Shown here piece by piece: positions 1 through 9,900 of a DNA stretch of 64,000 nt. Source of the DNA: Saprospiraceae bacterium (GTDB lineage Bacteria; Bacteroidota; Bacteroidia; Chitinophagales; Saprospiraceae). Under the pieces are notes generated by a model that saw nothing but the letters and a program-made list of their open reading frames with translations, was not told where the DNA came from and made no database searches. Numbering within the stretch: the first letter of the stretch is position 1; every line of letters begins with the position of its first letter. The position numbers and the translations under genes are program-made. The DNA is taken from NCBI GenBank assembly GCA_022841345.1, contig JALHRR010000019.1, forward strand, positions 25,795 to 89,794. The letters are read 5' to 3'.

Positions 1-3000
1 TCTGACCAATACAAACTGAAATCAGCCAGATTGATTTGCCAGTATCCTAATTGAGCAATCTTTTGGGCAGTTTGTAATTTTTCTTCGTCCTCTTTAAGTT
101 TAGCAATATATCTTTTCTTTTCAGTAATGTCGACACAAGTAACAAATGCTCCAATAATTTCATTTTGCTCATTGAGTGCGGGCTTATAGTTTAAACTGAA
201 ATCTATATGATTTCCTTCCTGTGACACAACCTGAATTTCTGAATGTATGCTTTCTCCGTTTAGTACTTTTTTGTAAAGTTCTCTTACTATTTCTACTCTC
301 TCCGGCTGTGCATATGTCACAATATTTTCTCCGACTTTTACCTTCTGTCCGAAATAATTTCTGTAGAGTTTGTCAAATTGAGCATTGAAAGAAAGAATAT
401 TGAGTTTTTTATCTGTCAGAACAAAAGACTCTTCAGTATTATTGATGAGCATTTTCATTTCAAATTCTGATTGCTTGGTCTGGGTCGCATCCTTGGCAAT
501 ACAGTACATGAGCTGTGAATCATCGTCCCATCTGGCAGACCAGATTATGGGAACAGTGCTACCATCTTTTCTTATATATCTGTTTTCAAAATTGGTGAAA
601 TCAATTCCACTTGCAATCTCAGCAGCAACTCTGTTTGTCAATTCGACGTCCTGGGGATGGACCATTTCTATAAATGACCTTCCAGCTAATTCTTTCGGAG
701 TATATCCCCAGATTGTGTAGGATGCTGCACTGACCTGTTCAAATCGACCCTCAGCATCAACCGTGCAAATGATGTCCAATGATTGGTCAAGAATTTTTTG
801 CAGCGATTCTTTGCTCTTTTTAAGTTCCTCTGCAGATCGCTTGGATTGAGTAATATCCATAAAAGTCACTACAGATCCTTTGATCCCTTCGCCGTCAATG
901 ATAGGGTTGGTTGAATAGCTTACTTCAATGTGTGTACCGTCCGATTTCCAAAATAGTTCATCTATCACCGTACTTCTTACAGCATTGAGATTGGCTGCAA
1001 ATAAAGGACATTCTTCAGCAGGGTAGGGGCTTCCATCTCTTTTCGTATGGTGAATAAGTTCATGCATATTTTTTCCAATACAGTCCTGTGCATCGTATCC
1101 AAGCATGGTTGCAGCTGCATTATTAATAAAAATGCACGCTCCTTCCAGATTGATACCATATAATCCTTCATATGTAGATTGGAGAAGTAGTTCGAATTTG
1201 CTGTTCAATTGACGCAATATCTCTTCATACTGAATACGCTCGGTAACATCTCTGAAATTGTCGACAATACCGTTAATGTTTGGATCATGCAGCATATTTG
1301 TCAATGTAGCTTCCACCCAGCGCCAGGAACCATCCTTGTGTTTGATTCTACCTGTATGACCGGGGATTGGAACTCCCGGATTTTCAAGACTTTCAGCCAT
1401 ACGCTTTGCAGTTGCTTCTCTGTCTTCCGGGTGCAGGATTTCAAACAAATCCAGCATAATAGATTCAGCTTCCGTATAACCCAGTACCCTTTCAATCGAA
1501 GGAGATACATATTTGGGTTTACCGGCCATATCTACAATAACAACAGCGTCTGCGCCATTTTCAACTAATGCTCTGTACCTTTTTTCTTTAGTGATCAGGA
1601 ATTCTTCAGCAGATTTTTCCGGAGTGATATTGATGACCAAAGCATCCCATATGATCGATCCATCCAGCATTTTTTGAGGGGTACCGATTCCTCTTTGCCA
1701 GTGAACCGTACCATCAGCGTTCAAAATACGCCATTCGGATGTCCATTTTTCCAGCGTTGCAGCTGACCTTTTCAAGGAAGCCCGCATCGCCGAAAGGTCT
1801 TCCGGCAGGAACAGATCCCAAATTAATTGATTGTTTTGTATTGCATCCGCAGCATCCATGCCCCATAGCCATTTTGAACCACTGCTTAGATATAATATTT
1901 GATCGGTTCCATCTTCATTCAATTGATATTGGAAAATGGCACCCGGTAAATTATTATTAATGATATTAAGCCTGTCTTCTGCAAATTTTTGATCCGTGAT
2001 ATCTGTGGCTGTTAGAAATACTCCAATTATTTTTTCCTCAGAGTCTCTCGCAGGACTGTACTTGAATTTAAAGCTTTTATAATTGTTGTCTATCGTAGGT
2101 ATCGTAATTTCTTTTTGTTCGTATTCACCTTTAATGACCCGTTCTAATGTCGTTTGTAACTTTGAACTGTCTTCCTGAAGTGCATAATTCAGTATATTTT
2201 CTCCTTTTTTAATTTCTAATCCCCTGTACTTTGAATACCATTTTTTTGTCTGATTATTGAAGGAGACAATTTTAAAATCCATATCCAGTAATACAAATCC
2301 TTCCTCGGTATTGTTGATTAACAAGGACATCTCCTGTTCACTTTGTTGCGACTTGTTGAAGTCCTGGATCATGGTGAATGCAAATTCTTCACCTAAAGGG
2401 CTTGTATAAAGTACAGAAGTAAATTCCACAGGAAATCTGATGCCGTTTTTATGAATGGCTGTCAGTTTTCCAATCGTTCGGCCAGTCCTTTCTCTTTCTC
2501 CAATAATATTTGAAAGTTCAGGATCATTATGCTCTAAAATGCCTTGCCTGCCTATTTTTTTGAATTCATCCAGACTGAATCCAAATAACTCAGAAGCTGC
2601 CTGATTTGCTTCCAGTATTGTACCGTCAGGTTTCATTAGAAAAATGGCAGAACGAGAAAAGTGGGAAAGTGAATCGAATGGGCCCCCGCTTATATTTTCA
2701 GTTTTATCAGGGTTTGCAGACTGATTAACATCTACGGACGTTCCCGAATGGTAGGGAGTTAATATATTCAAAGAAATCAAATCCACCTCGTGTGTTTCAT
2801 CCAGGAGGGGGATAAACGTCAAAATTAATTTAACAGGAACCGGGGATGCATCATTCAGTTGCAGGGTAATTTGAGTACTATCCCCACTCAATGCCATTTC
2901 AAAAGCCTCAGCAACGTTTGGGTGAAAATGTTCTTTGAGCATCTCGCCCAAATGCAAACCTTTTCTCAGATCTGTTGAGAAATGTTCTTTGACTATATTT

Positions 3001-3185
3001 AATGCATTCTTGTTAAAACTCTTAACTGCTTTATCAATATCAAGCAAGATAGAACCCTGCGATAAATCTACCTGAGCAATCGGGCTGGACTCCTGCAATA
3101 ATGAAGGCTGAGCTTCATTTATGGAATTCAATGAAGCATCCCCCGTAGCAGGGTTGCTTTGTATTTTCAGTCGCTTAGATTTCAT
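1..3185 (-). CDS. Multi-PAS sensor protein, 5' part (runs off window)
   Basis: Open frame from ATG at 3185 to the window edge with no stop, so about 1061 N-terminal residues are seen. The translation is a chain of eight PAS/PAC units and the start of a ninth. Recognisable blocks include GFSLDEF, VLGYTEAES, TMLGYDAQD and IWGYTPKEL, each followed by a PAC-type end such as ATDITDQK, FRDVTER, FMDITQSK or CVDITEKK. Units 3 and 8 share the opening LINNTEE and a similar middle, which indicates internal duplication. No transmembrane segment or signal peptide is seen. Proteins like this usually end in a histidine kinase or GGDEF/EAL module, but the output domain lies outside the window, so kinase function is inferred. 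It is divergent from the glucan synthase gene at 3990. Confidence 0.88.
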   Translation of the reverse strand, partial: MKSKRLKIQSNPATGDASLNSINEAQPSLLQESSPIAQVDLSQGSILLDIDKAVKSFNKNALNIVKEHFSTDLRKGLHLGEMLKEHFHPNVAEAFEMALSGDSTQITLQLNDASPVPVKLILTFIPLLDETHEVDLISLNILTPYHSGTSVDVNQSANPDKTENISGGPFDSLSHFSRSAIFLMKPDGTILEANQAASELFGFSLDEFKKIGRQGILEHNDPELSNIIGERERTGRTIGKLTAIHKNGIRFPVEFTSVLYTSPLGEEFAFTMIQDFNKSQQSEQEMSLLINNTEEGFVLLDMDFKIVSFNNQTKKWYSKYRGLEIKKGENILNYALQEDSSKLQTTLERVIKGEYEQKEITIPTIDNNYKSFKFKYSPARDSEEKIIGVFLTATDITDQKFAEDRLNIINNNLPGAIFQYQLNEDGTDQILYLSSGSKWLWGMDAADAIQNNQLIWDLFLPEDLSAMRASLKRSAATLEKWTSEWRILNADGTVHWQRGIGTPQKMLDGSIIWDALVINITPEKSAEEFLITKEKRYRALVENGADAVVIVDMAGKPKYVSPSIERVLGYTEAESIMLDLFEILHPEDREATAKRMAESLENPGVPIPGHTGRIKHKDGSWRWVEATLTNMLHDPNINGIVDNFRDVTERIQYEEILRQLNSKFELLLQSTYEGLYGINLEGACIFINNAAATMLGYDAQDCIGKNMHELIHHTKRDGSPYPAEECPLFAANLNAVRSTVIDELFWKSDGTHIEVSYSTNPIIDGEGIKGSVVTFMDITQSKRSAEELKKSKESLQKILDQSLDIICTVDAEGRFEQVSAASYTIWGYTPKELAGRSFIEMVHPQDVELTNRVAAEIASGIDFTNFENRYIRKDGSTVPIIWSARWDDDSQLMYCIAKDATQTKQSEFEMKMLINNTEESFVLTDKKLNILSFNAQFDKLYRNYFGQKVKVGENIVTYAQPERVEIVRELYKKVLNGESIHSEIQVVSQEGNHIDFSLNYKPALNEQNEIIGAFVTCVDITEKKRYIAKLKEDEEKLQTAQKIAQLGYWQINLADFSLYWS

Positions 3186-3989
3186 GCACAGGTTGCTAAA
3201 TAAAAATTCCCGGATCAAAATGCATAGATATTAGGAATAAGGAGCCCTAATTAACTACACTTTGAATGAGAGTACCATAAAGGTAGTTCTTTTACGACAG
3301 CATATTGTTGTTGTCTTTAGTCCTTTATAATTTTAATTTGCTTTTAATTTAATCAAGACAATGTCTGTTCTCTGCTAAGTGTCTGGAGTTCAGTGCCATA
3401 ATTGATCAACTACAACTTTATAAACAGGATCTTCCATGACATTCACTTCTATAATATCCTCTGCATTTTTCAATAGTTTTTAAACTGCCCGCTGAAAATT
3501 CAGGAGATCTTCTTTTATGGTTTTGGGATATTCAGGGATTCATTATCGGGAAATTAAGCGTGCCTGGTTTGAACTATTTACTTTCAAATGAGCCGAATAG
3601 TAAGAAAATTCTTCTTATAACAAATTAAATTTTATTTCATATGATGAAAGAATAGATAGCTTCTGCGTATATTAGTAAGATTATACAAAATAGAATGAAT
3701 ACCTCTTAAAATAGGAACGCCCCGGGATTTTTTCCAATGCTTAAACCTTGTCCGGCATACAAAATTATGCAAAGTACACGTTGGTTAAGTAGTTATTTAA
3801 ATCTCACTCCCGGGCAGCTTCTGGCTTCAATAAGCACTTCAAATACAAATTCCATCAAAGTTTTGAGTGCATACTAATCATAAGTGAAGTCCTTTGTTTT
3901 ACCTTGAATAATGGTAACTAATGGGAATTTTCCATTTTGAGTTATTCACATTTCTATTTCAATTATTATACTAAATACAGTAGTCTTAG
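3186..3989. other. Intergenic region between divergent genes, no gene recognised
   Basis: About 800 bp, AT-rich, between the PAS sensor (-) and the glucan synthase (+). It must hold both promoters. On the minus strand around 3380-3540 there are two short frames, each under 30 codons and separated by stops. They could be a decayed gene, but nothing recognisable remains. No strong terminator or repeat was seen. Confidence 0.5.
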
Positions 3990-6900
3990 ATGAAAGTATC
4001 CTCCATCCCGGTTTTTGATATATTATCCAAATTGAGGGATTATTTTCAGGGAGAACATGAGATTAGAAAGGAAGATCATGGAGCTCCTTTTCGTTCTGAA
4101 CTATACAGTTTGGACCAAATGGATATGCATGGTGTGGTGCTCGCCCGTTCACATAAATTGCTGCATAAGAGTTCGTCAGATACTTTATTAAAAAGGCTGG
4201 ACAACAACGAAAAGACGCTGCTTGAAGTAAGAAATTTACTGGTTGAAAGTATCAGAGATGGCAAATTAATCACACCGGCTGCTGAATGGTTACTGGACAA
4301 TTTCTATTTGATCGAAGAACAGGTTGTCATTGCCCGCAAGCATTTTCCTAAAGGATATAGTCAGGGATTGCCGCACCTGAGTTCAGGGAGCTCAGAAGGA
4401 CTTCCAAGAGTGTATGATATTGTTCTGGAGCTGATATCTCACAGTGATGGCAGGGTGGACATCAATGGTCTCAGCAGTTTTATTTCATCCTATCAATCAG
4501 TCAAAATCCTGACATTGGGAGAATTATGGGCACTGCCGATTATGCTGAGACTGGCAGTTCTTGAAAATTTGAGGCGAATAGCCGGTCAGATTGCTTTAGA
4601 CATGATTGATTATAATCTGGCAGATTACTGGTCAGATAAATTTGTCAAAACAGTCAAAGAGGAGCCTGCTGATTTGATTCTCATTATAGCAGACATGGCC
4701 AGGTCAAAGCCGGTTTTATCGGGTCCCTTTGTTGCAGGATTGACTCGTCACCTTCAGGGAAAAGGACTCGAATTGATGCTGCCTTTGAATTGGATGGAGC
4801 AACAGCTGAATTCAAAAGGTTCCAACAGTCTTGATCTGGTAAGGGCTGAAAATCAAAGACAAGCCGCGGATCAGGTTTCTGTCCGGAATAGCATAGGTAC
4901 ACTCAGGTTCCTTGGCTCCACAGACTGGCATGAGTTTGTAGAGACGCTGAGCAGTGTAGAAGCTGTATTGAAAAAGGATGAAGCCGGGATTTATGCTAAA
5001 ATGGATTTTGCCACCAGAGATTGTTATCGTCATGTGGTTGAAAGGATTGCCAAATCAAGCCTTCTGACTGAAACAGAAGTGGCGGAGAAAATTTTGGGCC
5101 TGACTAAAGGTCATGATGAAGGCTTTCAAAGAACCGAGCGGCAAAAACATATTGGTTATTTTTTGATTGATAAAGGGTTCTCAACTGCCATAAAGGTGTG
5201 CGGAATGAAGTTGAGTTTCTTCCAGAAATTCAAAATGACACTCAAGCAGCATCCGATGTTCCTGTATTCATTGGCGATGATTTTGCTTACATGTGGCATT
5301 GCAGGAGGTATGGTTTCTGTTACGTACCCATATTTTGCAGACCAGATTTGGATCATTGTTTTGACATCATTGCTTGCATTGGCAGGGGCTGCACAACTGT
5401 CTCTGTCTTTGATAAATTGGCTGGCAACAATCCTGGTGAGCCCAAAGTTGCTGCCTAAAATGAATTTTTCCAAAGGTATTCCCCCTGAATTCAGGTCCCT
5501 TGTCGTCGTTCCGACTATGTTGTCTGATGCTGATTTTATAGACTCCCAGATAGAAGCGCTTGAGATCAGATATTTGGCTAATAAAGATGAAAATTTGCAT
5601 TTTGGACTTCTAACGGATTATTTGGATGCAGATCAGGAGCATATGCCCGGAGATGAAGAACTGCTTAAGCAGGTCAGCGAGCGAATTGTGGCATTGAATC
5701 AAAAGTATCATAGAGAGGATCAGGATATATTTTTTCTTTTTCACAGAAACAGAACATGGAATCCCAAAGAGGAGAAATGGATGGGATATGAGCGGAAGAG
5801 AGGAAAGCTTGCTGCGCTGAATGCTTTGATTCTGGGCCGGGGTCAGGGGCAATTTTCTAAAGTTATTGGATTGACCAGTATTTTGTCCAATGTGCGATAT
5901 GTGATTACACTGGATGCAGATACTCAGCTGCCCAGAGAAGCAGCATGGAAAATGGTCGCCACCATGGCACACCCATTGAACCATCCTATTATTGAAAGGC
6001 ATTTAAATCAAATTGAGGAAGGTTATACTATTCTGCAACCCAGAGTAGCATCGCGAATTTCTCCCGGTGGAATTACACCTTATCTAAGACTACAGGGAAT
6101 GGCAATTGGTATTGATCCATATACAAGAATGTCTTCAGACGTGTATCAGGATTTATTTGCTGAAGGTTCTTTCATAGGAAAAGGTATCTACGATGTAAAT
6201 GTTTTTGACCGGATTCTGGAAGGCACACTCCCTGAGAATAGAATTCTCAGTCACGATTTACTGGAAGGAAGTTATACCCGTTCAGGATTGCTGAGTGATG
6301 TCTTGCTATATGAAGAGAATCCGTCTCAATACTGGGTAGATATGCGGCGGCAGCAGAGATGGATCAGGGGTGATTGGCAGATTGCCGCCTGGATTTTTCC
6401 ATTTATCAGGAACCCGGAAGGAAAATGGATAAGGAACAGATTGTCTGCACTTTCAAAATGGAAAATATTTGATAATCTCAGAAGAAGTTTATTGCCTCTG
6501 ACATTATTACTCATGTTGATTTTAGGATGGACCATTCTGGCAAATCCGGTTTTCTGGACTATAATGGTTATCAATATTGTTTTGTTTGCTTCAGTGGCAG
6601 CAGCGGGTTGGCAATTGCTTCATAAGCCACCTGATTTACCTGTGAATGCACACTTAATGGAGGTTGTCGTCTCGGTCAGGGATTTATTGATTCGATTTGT
6701 ATTCAATATGGCAGTTTTGCCATTCGAAGCATTATTGCATACCCATGCTGTGCTTCGTACCCTCTGGAGAGTACTAATTTCCAAAAGAAAACTCCTGGAA
6801 TGGACGCCTTCGGGTAATATATCATTTAAAGATTTTACAATAAGGACTGTTTACAATTGGATGTGTATCTCACCTTTTGTTGCCATTGCATGTGCTATTT

Positions 6901-9900
6901 ATTTAGTTTATATGGGTTCAGGAGCAATTTTCGTTGCCGGACCAATTCTCCTGCTCTGGTTATTGAGTCCTGTGATTGTCTGGAGATTCAGTACCACACT
7001 GAAGGCGACAGAAGCAGTTTTATCAGAAGAACATACCATATTCCTGCACAAAATAGCACGTAAAACATGGGGATTTTTTGAACAATTTGTTACAGATTCT
7101 GACCATTGGTTGCCACCTGACAACTATCAGGAGCAACCGGTTTCAGCAATAGCTCACAGGACTTCGCCAACCAATATGGGGCTGGCATTATTGGCTAATC
7201 TGTCTGCTTATGATTTTGGGTTTATTTCAGCCGGATCTATGCTTTCCAGAACCGGGCGAACACTTCACTCAATGCAGCAACTGGATAGGTATAAAGGGCA
7301 CTTTTTTAATTGGTATGATACCTTGTCATTGAGGACACTGCACCCCCGTTATGTATCAACAGTAGACAGTGGTAATCTGGCAGGGCATTTATTGACATTG
7401 AAGCAGGGAATTATTACGATTGAGAATCAACCTGTTATCAGCATTAGAAATATTGAAGGTTTGCTGACGACAGTTCGTATTGTAAAGGATATTTCTAATG
7501 GTCAGTTTGGAAATACGGTTGATCATTTGGAAAAAGATCTTAAATCATACATCGATCAAAATATTTTGACCGTTGGGTCGGTTTGCAAATTGATCTTTCA
7601 AATACGGATTCAGGTGGATGGTTTGACAGAAAGTCAATCTGTGGATGATACTGAACTGTATCGATGGACGAGAGAGTTGAAAGAACAAGTGATTGACCTT
7701 GAATCGGAGCTGCATCAGATGGTGCCATGGGCTAGTAAATTACCCCGGCAAAAAGCTCCGGAGTCATTGGGGGATTGGGAGACTATGCCAAGTCTAAAAG
7801 CTTTAGCAAATTTTACCCTTGAGTATAAATCAAAGCTTAATTCAAATGGCAATGGAATCCATTCCGGATCCGAACACGAAGAATTATTACATTACTTCCA
7901 AATAATCAGTCAGAAGGTTAAGGAGAGGGAAGATTTGATCTTCGAACTTGCAGAAATTTGTGAAGAATTCAGCGACCTGGAATATGATTTCCTTTATGAT
8001 AAGGCTACCAATTTGCTGCGTATTGGATTTAATGTAGATGAAAACCGAAGAGATGACGGTTTCTATGATTTGCTTGCTTCTGAAGCAAGACTGGGAATAT
8101 TCGTTGCAATTGCTCAGGGTAAGCTTCCGCAGGATAGTTGGTTCGCGCTGGGTCGCTTGTTGACAAATTCAGGTGGTGATCCCATTTTATTGTCATGGAG
8201 CGGATCCATGTTTGAATATTTGATGCCACAACTGGTGATGCCTTCTTACGACCATACATTATTGGCTCAAACCAACAAAGCATCGGTCAACCGGCAGATT
8301 CAATATGGAGCACAACGGAGCATCCCATGGGGTATTTCTGAATCTGCTTACAGCAGGGTGGATGCAGGAAGAATTTATCAGTACCGGGCTTTTGGAGTTC
8401 CCGGTCTGGGGTTGAAGAGGGGATTGGAGGATGATCTTGTCATTGCTCCATATGCAACCATGCTGGCTTTGATGATCAATCCTGAAAAATCAGCCAATAA
8501 CCTGCAAGTGATGGCAGCCCAGGGATTTGAGGGTCAATATGGTTTCTATGAAGCTATTGACTATACGCCTTCCAGACTTCAGAGGGGAATGCCACTGAGC
8601 ATTGTGAATTCATACATGGTTCACCATCAGGGTATGAGCTTGCTGTCTCTGGCTTATGTATTACTGGATAAACCAATGCAGCACAGGTTTATTTCTGAAC
8701 TAAGATTTCAGGCAACTTTGCTCTTACTTCAGGAACGTGTCCCCAGGGCCACCGTGTTTTATGCTCATACCGCTGACATTGTGGAAACCCATTCTCATAT
8801 CGTGGATTCACAAATCAGATCTATACCTACAGCAAATACCCATATTCCGGAGATTCAATTGCTCAGTAATGGACGTTATCAGGTCATGGTCACAAATTCA
8901 GGAGCAGGGTATAGCAAATGGAAAGACATTGCAATCACTCGTTGGAGGGAAGACACTACACAGGACAATCGTGGAATTTTTTGCTATATTAAGGATATTA
9001 TAAGTGGTGATTTCTGGTCCAATACGCATCATCCTACCATGCATAGGGCTAAAGAATATGAAGCCATATTCTCACAGGGACATATTGAATTCCGCAGATT
9101 GGATTTTGGTATTGAAACAAAAACAGAAATCGTCATTTCTCCTGAGGATGATACTGAAATGAGAAGAATCAAACTCAGCAACAGGTCTAATACGACGAGA
9201 GTTCTGGAGATTACGAGTTATGCAGAAATTGTGCTGGCATCGCAAGCCTCGGACGAATCTCATCCGGCTTTCAGCAATCTATTTGTTCAAACAGAAATAT
9301 TATCAGAATTCAAAGCGGTACTTTGTACAAGAAGACCCAGATCCTCTGATGAAAAACCTCCATGGATGTTTCACCACATGGACGCTTATAATGTAGATGT
9401 GGAGATGGTTTCTTATGAAACTGACAGAATGCAATTTACCGGTCGGGGCAAAACTCTGGCGAATCCTCAGGGATTGCATGCGGATTTATTAGGAGGTAGT
9501 CAGGGGGCAGTGCTGGATCCTATAATTGCTGTGAGATACAGACTGAGGATCAAGCCGGGTCAAAGTGCTGTGGTAGATATGATCTATGGCATCAGCGATA
9601 CAAGAGAATCTTGTGAAGCGCTTATGCACAAGTATAGAGACAGATATTTGAAGAAACGGGCATTTGAGCTATTCTGGACGCACAGCCAAATGTTACTCAG
9701 ACAGATCAATGCATCAGAAGCGGATGGACAGTTGTATGACAGACTGGCAGCTTCAGTCATATTTAATAATCCCGCTTTAAGGGCCGATTCAACTGTGATC
9801 AGCAGTAATTTCAGAGGACAATCCAGCCTGTGGAGTCACTCTGTATCCGGTGATTTACCCATTGTGCTGGTACATATATTCAATCAGGAAAATATCGAAC

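Noticed and set aside
3390..3540. A decayed small gene on the minus strand
   Set aside because: Only two pieces of under 30 codons separated by stops are visible. The similarity to any family is too weak to name it.
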